A stretch of DNA of 27,558 bases from Blastocladiella britannica. Taxonomy: Eukaryota; Blastocladiomycota; Blastocladiomycetes; Blastocladiales; Blastocladiaceae. Below the pieces are notes generated by a model that did not search any database, was not told the origin of the DNA, and worked only from the letters and a program-made list of their open reading frames with translations. Of this stretch, positions 9,889 to 21,086 are shown piece after piece. Position 1 is the first letter of the stretch. Every line of letters starts with the position of its first letter. The DNA lies in the NCBI GenBank assembly GCA_025349905.2, contig MU624729.1, positions 1 through 27,558 of the forward strand, written 5' to 3'. Made by a program: the position numbers and the translations under genes.

Positions 9889-12800
9889 TTACCACTGCCC
9901 GCTCCGATCAAGGTACCGAGCCCGGTTCGCCAGCTGCGCCGGGTTCGTGAACCGTTCCAGCGATTGGTCGCGCGATCCGTCAAGTCCATGCACGCTCAGG
10001 ATCGTCTCGTACTCTTCTCCAAACTCGCGCACGGCTTCCCGCAGCACCTCGGTCTCCTCGGCCGTCCACCGCACCACCACGACCGGCGATGAAGAAACGC
10101 TCGAGGCGGCCGAAGCGCGCGCGCGCTTGGCTGGCGGTGGAGCGCTGCTGCTGTTGTCGTTGCCGTTGCGGGTACTGCGGCTGACGCTGGTGGTGGAGGT
10201 CTGCTCCGGCTCGTAATCCGACTCGGCCAACCCGTCGTCGCTCATGTCCGACAGGTCCGAGTACAGCGTCTCTGGATCTTCCGCGGGAACTGCTGCCGTC
10301 TGTGCAGCGGAAGTGGATGGCACCTCCACCGCCACCGAAACCACCTGCGATGGCGGCAGCAACGGCACCCGGCGGTTCCGTTCCAGCACCTGCGCGAGCG
10401 GGCCGATCTCCTCGATGGAAGTGTTGCGCTTCAGCTCGTTGCGGACGTACATGTGCACGGCCTGCGACAGCTGCAGCGACGTCTTGAACCGGCCCAGGAT
10501 CCGGCCGGCGCGGCCGTTGGACCCGTGTGCGGTCACGATCGACTTCCATGCGGTGCCGACCCGCGAGGTTTCCGCCAGCAGCACTGCGTACTCCGCGCGC
10601 GAGAAGGAGTGGAAGGGTGCCGCGTCGTCGGGCATGGCCGCAACGAGGGCCTTGGCGGCTTCGTGCGTCATGTCGACCGCTGGCAGCGCCTCTTCCGTCG
10701 CTGACGCCGGAGGTGCTGTTGTTTCTGTTGTTGCTGTTGCTGATTCTGCTTCGACGGACAGCGTCTCCTGCATAGGCTCAGCCGCCGCCGCCTCTTCTGC
10801 TGGCGGTTCGACGACTTCCGCCGCCGCCGTAGGTTCGAGTGCCGCATCGGCGTCATCGGCATCCGGCATGTCGACGTCGGGAGGAGGAGCTGGAGAGTCG
10901 CTTGTCAACAAGAACGCTGTCGGCGACGACGTGCGGCGAGGGGGCGAACCCACTGGAGTCTGCTGTTGTGGTGACCTCTGCGGCTCCGTATTGGGGTGCA
11001 TGGCCATCTCGCTGGACTGTTGCTTCGGCGGCGATTTTGGCTGCAGTGGCAGTGGCGGCGAAAGCGGCATCGGCTGGGCCAGCGCGACCGGGTCGGGAAT
11101 GCGCAGCGTCAAGCTCACGGGGCTCTTCAGGGACTGCGAGATGCTTCCGTCGGGATTCCGGTCCATTCCGGTCAGCCGAATGGTGATGGGGAGTCGCGGC
11201 GGCTGAGCGGGCGCTGGAACTGCCACGGCGACAGTCGCGGGCATGGGGACTGCCACGGCGACGGCGACAGGAGCGGGCGTGGAAACAGACGCAGCAACAG
11301 GCACGGGAACCGACGCAGCAGCGACGGCAGTCGCGGGCAAAGGAAGCGAGTCGCGCGACTCGGCACGTGCAGCAGCGGCCGCAGCGCCTTCGGGAATGAA
11401 AGGGGACACTGAGCTCGTTGGGGTTGCCTCCGGTGCTGGTGCTGCGGCGACGGTCACAACAGTAAGAGCCGGCGATGGCGCAACGATGGCAGTGGTAGTG
11501 GAAGTACCATTACTGAGCGATTTCGGCTCATCGTCCGCATTCTCGCCGTCAGGACAGTTCTCGTTGCTTGGAAGGGAGTCCAGCGCACTCATGCTCGATT
11601 CGGATGGAACCGCCACAATCGGCTCGATCGTGGCGGTCTCTCCCGCGGTTTCCACGTCCGCCGCAGTCGACGTCGGCGCAGCAGCGGTGGCAGCGGTGGC
11701 AGCAGCGGCAGAGGCAGCGGTAGCAGCAGCAGTCGCGGCAGCGCTAGGAACCGGCCGGTCAAACGGCCCCGCAGTCCACGCCGCCCACCCGCCGTCCGGC
11801 ATCCCCTTCGCCTTCCGCTTCTGGATTTCCTTGTACGCCTTTTGCGACAATGCGGTCGGGCTCGAGATGTTGCGCAGCTTCTGATCCACGGTACCGTTGG
11901 GCCCGTGCAGCGAGTAAATGCGCGCCCACTGGCCGCCGTAGATCGCCACCGCGTTCTCCAGGGTCGTCAGCTCCTCGTCGGTCCAGTAGTGCCGTGTCGC
12001 TGGTTGGACCATGGCGGGCGAGACGACTGCCGCAGCGTTGGCGCGGGTGGCGCGGCGCGAGCTGCGACTTGTACCGGTGACGATGGGAGTTGCGGCAGGG
12101 GTTGTGGTCACTTCGGACTCGTCCGCGGTAGCCGCTGCTGCAGTGCCGTTGCCGTTGGCTGCTTGCTGACTGGTTTGCGGTGGCTGCAACGGTACCGGTG
12201 GGGTCGGCATTGCCGGCGTCCGAGGCGGCGGGGGCGTCGGAGGTGGCACGCTGACAGACGAAACAGAAGAAGTCGAGGCTGGTCGCGGAAAGGTGTGGGG
12301 CAAGAACGGCGACTCGGTGGCTCGCGGCGTGGTGTAGTTGTCGGTCGCTGCCGCCGGCTCGGGCGCCGGTTGTTGCGGCGGATCGACATTCATGGCATCG
12401 TCTTTGCCGTCGTCGACTTTTTCATCCACCTCCATGGCCGCCTCAGCGGGAACATCCGCATCCGCATCGGCCGGAGCAGGAGCACCACCGTCAGCAGCAG
12501 CAGCAGCCGAAGAAGAAGCAGCATTAAAGTGATCGTCCAACGACGTCACCTCGGACGGCGGCATCACCGCGGGGGCCCCACGCTCAAGTGCGATCGCCAT
12601 TGGCCCAATCTCCTCGGTTGTCAGGCCCAAGTCGCGCAGTTTCTTGACGTGGTTATGCGCCTTGGAGCACAGGATCGGGTGGCTCGGGAACCGCGCCAGT
12701 TCGCGGTCCACAACCCCATTGGGCCCATGCAGCGCGTAAATTTTGGCCCACCGCGGGCCATGCAACGCCACTGCGCGTTCCAGTGTGCGGAACTCGGACT

Positions 12801-13865
12801 CGGTCCATACCATACCACGGCGGTTGGGTGGGGCGCGCGCCAGGACCGCTGCCAATGGCGCGGTGGCCGCGTTGCTGGCAGCCAAATCGCCCAGCACGCC
12901 GCCGTCCATGTCCTGGTTGCTGGTGTTGCTGCGCGTGCGTTTCCGCGACACGGGCATGGGCGGGAGTAGCTGTACCGACGGGTGCGACATCATGGCCATG
13001 GAGGTCGCGCGCTGGCTGACATCGGCCAGCCGCGATACCAGGTGGCAGAGCCGCGAGTGGTGCGATTCCAGGACCGACGTTGGGGTGGACTCGAGCGCGT
13101 GCAGCATTTGATCCAGCTGCGTGAGCGATTCCGATGGTTGTTGATCGTGATCCAATGCGTGAGAATTGGTAGCTACCGCTGCTGCAGCAGCAAGCGTGGT
13201 TGGCGGCGGCAACTCGTCCACATCCATGCCCACCGGATCCGACCCCTCGGAGGGAGGCGGCGGAAGGGTCATGTTTCGAGCCAGCGGGCTCTTGCTGCTG
13301 CTGAGGCTGACGACCGCAGCGACGGAATCGGATGCGGGGACTGCTGTTGCAATTTCACAACTTGGGTAAACAAAATTTCTTCGGGTGTGGAGTGAAATAC
13401 AATACCAGAGGAATGCGCAACAACATTCGCAAACCCGTGCCGCGACTGGCGCAAGACGGGCGGAGTGGTATCCGGCGACGGGTATTTCGGAGGACGGCCG
13501 TCGAAAAGCCCGCGATGCTCTGCCGCTGCTGCAGTTGCAGCGCGAGATTGCTGGTGCTGCCGCTGCATCGGAGCGCGCTGCTGATACGACAATGCTGGAA
13601 TTGCCGATGAAGAAGACACTCCATTTGCTACAGCAGCAGCCGCAGCCGGCAATGGGGGAAACGGAGCGCGAGCCATGTGTCCAGAAAAGAGCACGCTGCT
13701 CGGCGGGTTCAATGTGGAGGTGGGAGGCGTGGGAGACTGCAACTGCATGGAGGAGGTCACCGACTCGGACATAGCAGCAACAGTGTGCGTCCTCGCCGAT
13801 TCGGTGAAGGACGGCGGCGGCGGCGGCGGGTTGGAAACGAGGAGGTTACCACTGGTCGGAATCAT
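9889..13865 (-). CDS. Myb/SANT-like protein 2 (four domains)
   Basis: Exon 1 is 13865-13406 and exon 2 is 13343-9889, with a 62-nt phase-1 intron (GTATTG...CAACAG); the 3915 nt give 1304 residues. Four copies of the HGPxG Myb-like domain sit at about 330-393 (12816-12625), 605-668 (11991-11800), 1065-1127 (10611-10423) and 1243-1301 (10077-9901). Copies 1-3 have Trp in helix 2 (RWAKI, QWARI, AWKSI). Copy 4, at the extreme C-terminus, has EYETI instead. Copies 1 and 3 are followed by a shared extension EEIGPxAxxLER with PPSxV. Long Ala/Pro/Val/Thr linkers separate them, and basic RKRTR and AKRAR patches suggest nuclear localisation. The fold matches fungal Taz1/Tbf1-type Myb domains; telomere or chromatin binding is inference. 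No TRFH dimerisation domain was recognised. Confidence 0.83.
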
Positions 13866-14666
13866 TTTTTTTGAACGTCGATTTTTTTTTCTCTTGAGGA
13901 TATTTTTGGCGGACGCTTTTGTTGATGCACTGAGATCGTATGCTAAATAATAATGCCAGCCAGGAGACAGGTTGTAAGGTTAGAATTATGCCCTTGGAAA
14001 GACTGAAGCAGGGATGGATATGACAGGATGGAGGGAATATCAAAAACATACAAATGGTACAAAATTACAAGACTCGGACAAGACAGGGAATCCAGTGAAT
14101 ACAAAATATGGATAATAAAAACTGAGGGAAGGGGAAGAAGATATTCGTCAGAATGTCCACCGAACAACTTTTAGCAAGCCGACAGCAGTCAACAGTTTGA
14201 GGAGGTGAAAACTTCAATCCAGATGCTGCTCAAGTCCAACGGTGCAAACCGATTGAAACCCGATACATTAAGGTGGGATGATGGTTTAAAGGCAATGCAT
14301 GAACAAATTGCGGAGTTGCAGCGAGCGAAATATGGACGTATTCATGGAGACTCATTGTCCATTGCAAATCAAAAAAAAAAGTGGGTGGAAGTTCCGTACC
14401 TCGATTACAATGTTGAAAAAATATGAAGGATGGCAAGCAAGCTGGATTTCTTGGAGGGTGGAGGGGGATGGAGGAAGGTCAAGGCAATACGGGAAAGCCA
14501 AGCTTTGATAAAATAATTTTTGCGAGAGAGCTCCATAAATTTCGACTCCCCTCCGAGTATATTCGATCAAAGTACTGAGTGCAAATCATTCAAAATATTA
14601 TTATTATTCAAAAATAAGATTATTACGACCAGTGTATTAAAAAAAAATGGAAACGATATAAACATC
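13866..14666. other. Intergenic: upstream of Myb protein 2, downstream of Myb protein 3
   Basis: About 800 bp of AT-richer sequence with T and A runs. It must contain the promoter of the 13865 gene and the 3' UTR of the gene ending at 14667. A 73-codon plus-strand ORF (14205-14426) lacks the GC-rich third positions of genes here and is not called. One 15-base string (about 14074-14088) recurs downstream of the fourth Myb gene at about 19355-19369. Confidence 0.5.
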
Positions 14667-17600
14667 TCACTGGACTTGGGCAAAGACCCCAATTTCCGCA
14701 TCCGACAAGCCTTTTGCCCTGCGAGATCGGACCTCGCTCTCGACCTTCTTGGCAAAGAAATTTGAGTGGGGGAACCGCGCCAGTTCCCGCGACCGGGTTC
14801 CCTGTGGACCGTGCAGATCCAATATGAGATCGTAGTCAGCGCCGTGTTCCGCGACCGCCCGCTCCAGCGCCGCCACTTCGGCCGCGGACCACCGCAGAAC
14901 CGAGTCAAGCAAGATCGGCGCTCCAGTTGCCGGCATGCTGCCGCCACCAGCTGACATTGTCAGCGGCGGCCCATTCCGGAGCGTTGATCGCGGTGCAGCG
15001 TACGACGGGTCGTCGTGGTGCATGTTGGATGACGACAACGAGTAGCGGCTGTGGTGATGTTGATGGTGATGGTCGACCAAATAGGCTGAAGACGACGGCG
15101 GTAATGACGACAAGGACGAAGAGGCCGTGGACGCCAGCGCAGACGACGAGAGGTGTACTGTTCCAGCGCCGTGCACCAGCGACTCGGGCGGGTACCCGTA
15201 CGCGGACGATGACAATGGCAGCGGCGACGATGGAAGCGCCACGGCATTGCCCGACATGCGCGCCGGCGTTGGTTGCGGCAGGTGAAGCACAAAGCCTGCA
15301 GCGTTACTCGCGGGCAAAGGTCGCTGCGTCCGGTGTGAGAGATGCTGGTAGTGGGCAGATGCGGTCTTGTGGTCCAGCGACACGGTGCGCTGGCGAACCG
15401 CACTTGAGGTCGGTGGAAATTGTTGATGGAGCGGTGCCTCGGGCAACAGTGGCAGAGGCGGACGAGCGGCAGTTGCTCGCGACCGCCGCCGACGCTTGCC
15501 GCCGTGCGAAATGGTAAACTCGTCGTCATCATCGTCCTCCTCTTGTCCTCCGTCATGGTCGCCATCGTCGTCGGGATTATCCTCGTGATCGTCGTCGTCC
15601 ATATCGTCGTCTTGGTCCTCGTCGCCTTCATCGTCGCCATCTTGCGGTTGGCGGCGGCGATGCGAGCGGTGACTGCGGTGTTGCCTGGCGGCGTTCTTAC
15701 TGCCACCAGCCGTTGCGCCTTCCGGCCCAGTGGCGTCCCACGTTGAGGCGTCACCACTGTTGCCGGAATGCAGCGACGCATTCGACCTGCGCGGCCGCAG
15801 TGCCACCGACGAGAGCGGCGGCAAGTCAGCGTCCGACGCGGCCGCCGACGACCGCATCGCCCCCGCCGCGCCGCCCATCCCGGACCGCTCGTCGTCGTCC
15901 GGCTCGGTCCCATCGCCACCGGCAGCAGTGTCCTCCGCGAACGACGACGACCGGCGATGCTGCTGCTGTACCACCGGCGCGACCGCCACCGCCACCGCGT
16001 CCTGATTATCTACGCTCGCTTTGCCCCTCCGCCGCTTCTTACTCCCCGCCAACGCCCCTTTACCGCGCGGCACATGCTCGGTCGCCCACTGCTCGCGCGG
16101 GGGCATCGGCCACTGCTCAGCACCCTTTTTGCGGCCCATTTCCCAGTGCGCCTTGTTGCACAGGTGAATGTGGGACGGGAACCGCGCCAGCGACCGGTCC
16201 AGCGTGCCGTTGGGACCGTGCAATGCGTGGATCTTGGCCCACTGTTGCCCGTAGATCGCCACCGCGGCTTTCAACGCTTCCACCTCGTAGTCTTTCCAGA
16301 CAATGCCGCGGGCCGAGGTGGCGGCGGTCGTGTCGACGTTGCGGCGGCGCGGAGGGGCGGGGGCTGCCACGGGAGCGTGTGTGGGCGCTTGAGGTCGCGC
16401 GGTCGCGGGTGCGGGATCTTGAGCAGCATGACTGGCACTGACAGCTGACCGGGCAAGCGCCGAGACCGCTGAAACCGCGCCACCTCCGTGGCTCTGTTGA
16501 TACGGATGGTGTCCAGAAAACCCCGGGGTCGGCAAGTCCGGCGGCGCCGACCCAGCCCGAGCCGCGGACCGCGCGTCCCAGTCGACAAAGTTGCTCGAGA
16601 AGCGGGGTCCGCGCGCATTCTCGGCCGCTTCGAGCGCATCGTACTCGGAAATGGCCGAGTCGGCGTTACGGCCCCCCGCCGCCAGTCCCAAGGCTCCACC
16701 GCCAGCGGCCGCGACGGCGCTTCCGGGCCGCGATGAGCGCGACCGTAACTTGGCGCGCGTCGGTAACTGCGGTAATCCCGCCGCTGAGCCGGTGGATGAA
16801 GAGGGCAGTTGCGACAGGTGATGTGGGATCGAAGATGCGGCGGCGGCAGCGGCACGCGTCAGCACGGGCGACGCGGACGCCGCGCGGCTCGAGTCCTCGG
16901 CGGTGCTTGACCGCGCCCGCGCAACCGCTGCTGCCGCTGCCGCTCCTGCTGCCGTACCGGCACCACGGGTGCCGGTGCCTCCCATGGGCGCCCAGCTCCG
17001 CGGATCCCGCAGCCACTCGTTCCCGCGATCGTTCGCTCCGGATGCCCCGGGTCCCGACACGGACGCGCGCCGCGCACGCACCGTATCCACTCCGAAATCG
17101 CGGATCGCCGGATGCGCGCCCGGTAACGGCGGCAACGGCGGCGGCATGCCGCCCATCGCCGCCGACGATGACCCGGACGCAAGCGTCACCAGCAGCGGGG
17201 TGAGGATCGTGGGCGCGGGAGACTCTATGGGCGTCGCCCAACCCGTTCCGGGAACCGCGGGCGACATCCACCCGGCCACGGTGCCCATGGGGCCTGCGCG
17301 GGAAGCCGCGACCACGGTCGTCATGGACGTATACCCTCCGCCAAAGCTACTGTGGCTGTGGCTGCTGGAGATGGGAACGGCACGGTGCGCTATGGCGGCA
17401 ATGTCGGCTGCGATCCCGCGCAGCGCTGGCTGGTAAGGAAGCAATTGCTCGAGGGGAAGGGCGGGGACCACCGCGGAGAGTCGGTGGGCGAGGGCCGACA
17501 GAGACATGACGGTGTCGGCGAGACTCATGGTGGTGTTGGCCTTGGTGGTCGTTGTGATCGTTCCTGTGCCAATGCCGCCGCTGCGAGTTGTGGTCGAAGA

Positions 17601-18640
17601 TGCAGCTGGAACTGGGTCCGTGTCCACGTCCATGCTATCGCCGTTGTTGTCCACACCACCGGAGCCACTACTCGGCGGCATCGTGGAGTGTTGGCCTTCA
17701 CCAGAGCGGATCCCTCCTCCTCCTCCCCCTCCGACATTCGCTGCGGCGGCAGCAGCACCAAGTGTTTCAGTCAACCGGCCCGCCATCACCACCGATCGGG
17801 CCAGCGGCGATGGTCGCGGCGACACAGCCAAGACCGTGCGTGATCCACGTCCCGCGGTCGTATTTATTCCTCCTATCACATTGCATACAAGTAGAATATC
17901 AGTTTCCATCATTCCAAATGAAAGGGATGCGGGATCGGACCTCCTCCTCTTTCACCACCCACCTGCCCGCTCCATTTCCCATTGGACGACATGGGCGATG
18001 CCAGGGACGACGACATGGAGATCGCGGCGGCAGATCTGCTGCCGTCGGGATAGTTGGTTGCTGCATCAGCGGCAGCGGCAGCGGACTCGGTTTCGCGGAT
18101 CTGGTCGCGGCGATGTTGCTGTAACAGTGCGTTGCGCAGCTCGGCCAGGCCCGGGTGATGATGCTGCTGCTGCTGTTGGGGTTGCTGCGGGTGCATTGCG
18201 GGATCGGTGGCGGTATTGGGACCAAGCAAACCAAGCGCATCGCCTCCGCTGCCGCCTGCTGGTGGTTGGTGTTCGGTAGTTGTCGCCATCAGCGATCGCG
18301 GCGGCAAAGTCGGTTGCGAGCGGTCCTGGGCATCGTCGACACCAATTTCAGCGATCATCTCCGTCGCGACGGGATCAAGCGACTGCATTGTTGCCAAAGG
18401 ATCGTCGACCTCCATCAAGGTGCGGTCTTCAGTAAAGTGAACCATGGGCCTGGCCGGCGCCAAGTGCGCGGACGTGGTCGCGGGAGACGCCAGCGTCGAG
18501 TCTTGCCGTGCGAAAATGTGGTCGGCGCGCATGCCCGTGGGCGCCACCTCCTTTATCATGGTTGATGCGGTCGTTTCCGTTGATGATGCAGGTGGCACTT
18601 CCCTTGCCACCGCGTTGGCCGCATGGGTCGGCAAGGACAT
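14667..18640 (-). CDS. Myb/SANT-like protein 3 (two domains)
   Basis: Best model: exon 1 18640-17959, exon 2 17872-14667, total 3888 nt, 1295 residues. The 86-nt intron starts GTGGTG and ends GATAG. A stronger-looking donor (GTGGGT at 17962) would break the frame, so this junction is uncertain. The alternative is two genes, the second starting near 17912 or 17786. The start is the ATG at 18640. Myb-like domain 1 lies at about 750-812 (16307-16119; QQWAKI, HGPNG, LCNKAHWE) and domain 2 at about 1220-1282 (14897-14709; ADYDLI, HGPQG). Domain 2 is followed by AEIGVFAQ, echoing the EEIGP extension of protein 2. Between them are basic patches (KKRRRGK, GKRRRRSR) flanking a strongly acidic Asp/Glu stretch. 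Domain 1 and its flanks nearly duplicate those of the next gene. Probably nuclear; target unknown. Confidence 0.76.
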
Positions 18641-19421
18641 AGCGTGTGCAAACAAAAAAAAAAAACTGCACTCTTAAGGCACGGTCAAGTTAAATGCAGA
18701 AGATTATATTTAATGGGTGCGATCAGGCGGTTTGTGGTGATGGGAAAAGAATCATCAACATAGAGGAAAAAAACATACGGTCTGCTTGTGTAAATTTGAA
18801 GAAGTTGGACGCGGATCCGTTCACAATGCGAGCGCTATTCAATCAAAGGCCAAGGTTATGAGTTGAAAATGGAATAGGAAGAGAGACGAGTGACAATGCC
18901 AAAAGAAGAGATGTGGGAAGAGATCAAGGGTAATGCAACTCAAATTGGGAAAGCGATCTCTTGGAATAATGTGAACTGGGACGGCGGTCAAGTACAAATC
19001 GATCATGGAAGCATGGGCTGGATGCGACCAAAATGTAGCAAGAGGTTCCGGTACCTGAGGAGTGAGCAAGCGGCGATTGCCTGTCGAAAATAAACAAATC
19101 AAATCTCTTGGTTGATTGTCAGGAAAGAGAGTTTTTTTTTTTTTTTTTTTGCTCCGATGGGAAGTGGTGTTGTTTGCATCCATGTGAAGAACATCATTTC
19201 AGAATAACTTTTTATTTGACTATTGTTTGTTTGGGAAGACAACTTCTTCAACACAGTGGGGATTGAGGAAGGTGGTAGGAAGGAGCAATTTGGTGGGTGG
19301 CGAAAAAGAGAGAGTGGGGTTAGAGAGTGGGGATCGGGAAAGGGTACGACGTATGGACAAGACAGGGAACGACAATACAAAAGAATAAGAAAAGAGGTAA
19401 TACGCAAAAAAAAAAAAAGAA
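18641..19421. other. Intergenic: upstream of Myb protein 3, downstream of Myb protein 4
   Basis: About 780 bp without a convincing ORF. It includes A/T homopolymer runs near 18655 and 19131-19150 and purine-rich sequence at 19255-19420. The 15-base string shared with 14074-14088 lies at about 19355-19369. It presumably carries the promoter of the 18640 gene and the 3' UTR of the gene ending at 19422. Confidence 0.5.
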
Positions 19422-20693
19422 TCAACGCTCGACCCGGCGGTTACTGCGGCGCCGCGCCCCACCGCGCTCCTTGGGTGCCCCCGGGATCGGCTGGTCGATC
19501 CCCCACGCGTCCTTGGGCGGCATCGGCCACGGTTTCGCGCCCTTCTTGCGCCACATTTCCCAGTGCGCCTTGTTGCACAGGTGCACGTGGGACGGGAATC
19601 GCGCCAGCGACCGTTCGGCGATCCCCGACGGCCCGTGCATCGCCCAGATCTTGGACCACTGTTGTCCGTGGATCGCCACCGCCGACTTGAGCGCCTCGAC
19701 CTCGGCCTCGGTCCACACGATCCCGCGAGCAGAGGTAGCGGCGGTCGTGTCCGAGTTGCGCTTGGCCACCGGCTTGGTTGTGAGGGCCGGCGATGGCTGT
19801 TTCTTGCGCATGGTCGATGTTGCAGATGATGAGACCGAAAGTGGGTGCGGCCGGTGGTGATTGGCCGCGATCGCTGCAACCGCGCCTGCGACCGCCGCCG
19901 CCGTGGCCGCGGGACTCGCCACCGCCATGGCGGCGGCAGACTTGGGTAACGGTGCCGATGCGAGACATGGCCGGGTCAGCGTCAGGGCATTCTCGTCCAC
20001 CACTGCCATCGGGTCGGTCGGGGTACGCTGGTGGTGGTGACGGTGATCCAGTCCCGGCGTAGCAGAGTGCGCAAAGTAGCCAAAGTGGCTGCTGTTGGCC
20101 GGGCACATCGCGTCGGGATCGGCGGCGATCGCGGGCCCTGGGACCGGAACCGTGTCATACAATGTCCATGCGCCGGCAGCGGCGGCCGCGTCGCTTCCCC
20201 ACGCGGTATTGTGGGTCAGATCGAGCACCGGAAAGTTTTCCAGCAGTTGCGGATCATGCTGGCGCAAGTGGTACGTCGCCGTGTCCATGGGCTCCGGTGG
20301 CGGGGTGACGGTTGAGTATGCACTGCCCGTCGATCCAGTCCGCTGCGACGCATGCGCGATCGAGTACGGCAAGAACGGCGACGAATGCACCGACGACGGC
20401 GCTGCGTCTTGTTGGTGCTGTTGCTGACGATCGGGCTCGTCCTGGTCCATACTGTCGTCGCACTCGTCGTCGCCGTCGTCCTCGTCCTCGCTGCTGTCGC
20501 CACTGCTGTCGCTGTCGCTGTCGTCGTCGTCGGACGAGTCGGACGAGCTGGAGAACAAGAGCCAGTGCAAGTGGGCCAGATGCGACGGGGGTGCGGTCGC
20601 GGACGTGGGCGATCCGATCGCGGTGGTCGTGATGCTTGGAGGAAGAGGGAACGGCAGCAGTGCGTCGGATGGGGTCATGTAAGGGCCAGCCAT
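19422..20693 (-). CDS. Myb/SANT-like protein 4 (one C-terminal domain)
   Basis: A single exon of 423 residues. An N-terminal Ser-Asp/Glu-rich acidic tract (about 48-84) could act as an activation or histone-binding region. Low-complexity sequence follows, then one Myb-like domain at about 325-387 (19721-19533) reading IVWTEAEVEALKSAV, QQWSKI, MHGPSG and LCNKAHWE, then WPMPP and a basic C-terminal tail (GGARRRSNRR). The domain, its preceding TTAATSARG and its following WPMPP are shared with domain 1 of the 14667-18640 protein, including a roughly 30-bp identical DNA stretch. That points to a fairly recent duplication. Start: the only upstream Met, 28 bp after a T-run on the opposite side of the gap. 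Probably a nuclear DNA-binding protein of TRF/Taz1-like fold. Confidence 0.86.
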   Translation of the reverse strand: MAGPYMTPSDALLPFPLPPSITTTAIGSPTSATAPPSHLAHLHWLLFSSSSDSSDDDDSDSDSSGDSSEDEDDGDDECDDSMDQDEPDRQQQHQQDAAPSSVHSSPFLPYSIAHASQRTGSTGSAYSTVTPPPEPMDTATYHLRQHDPQLLENFPVLDLTHNTAWGSDAAAAAGAWTLYDTVPVPGPAIAADPDAMCPANSSHFGYFAHSATPGLDHRHHHQRTPTDPMAVVDENALTLTRPCLASAPLPKSAAAMAVASPAATAAAVAGAVAAIAANHHRPHPLSVSSSATSTMRKKQPSPALTTKPVAKRNSDTTAATSARGIVWTEAEVEALKSAVAIHGQQWSKIWAMHGPSGIAERSLARFPSHVHLCNKAHWEMWRKKGAKPWPMPPKDAWGIDQPIPGAPKERGGARRRSNRRVER

Positions 20694-21086
20694 TTATCCT
20701 AATTTTTTCAGGTGGGTGGGGAGAAGATGAAGAGGAAAAAAGGTCAAGGTGTATGTGAGGACCAGAGGCGATGGACAGACAATGATGAGGAGACGGTGTG
20801 AGGAGCGGTGTGGGGAGTGCAGGTGTATTTGAATTGCCCAGCAGCAGTCCAAAGCACAGACATTTTTCGAGATGCCCCACTCTCACGGCGATGCGCAACG
20901 TTTCTCGTTTGTGTGCTGTGCTGAGGTCCGTACTGTTCGCAGCTCAGCGCGTACATTTCGTTTCGTTCGGTGCAACTCTCCAAAACGCCACATGCTAATT
21001 GGGAAAGTGAAAGAATAAGTGCTATATTTAGGCCCAGTATTTTTGTTTTGTTTACGCTACTCAGGAACCCGACCACCGGGCTGCTA
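20694..21086. other. Intergenic: upstream of Myb protein 4, downstream of MAP1
   Basis: About 390 bp. Small ORFs are present on both strands but none has coding character. It presumably holds the promoter of the 20693 gene and the 3' UTR of the aminopeptidase gene. I see no RNA gene or repeat in it. Confidence 0.5.

Noticed and set aside
10244..11206. A long Ala/Ser/Gly-rich plus-strand ORF of 320 codons
   Set aside because: It lies opposite the four-domain Myb gene and is an antisense shadow of its repetitive GC-rich codons. It has no motif of its own.
13269..13272. ATGA overlap suggesting two separate genes (13865-13269 and 13272-9889)
   Set aside because: A 62-nt GT-AG intron (13405-13344) joins the two frames exactly, and the downstream frame is open for well over 50 bases upstream of its ATG.
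14205..14426. A 73-codon plus-strand ORF between Myb genes
   Set aside because: Its third codon positions are AT-rich, unlike genes here, and it shows no recognisable motif. It sits in an AT-rich gap where such ORFs arise by chance.
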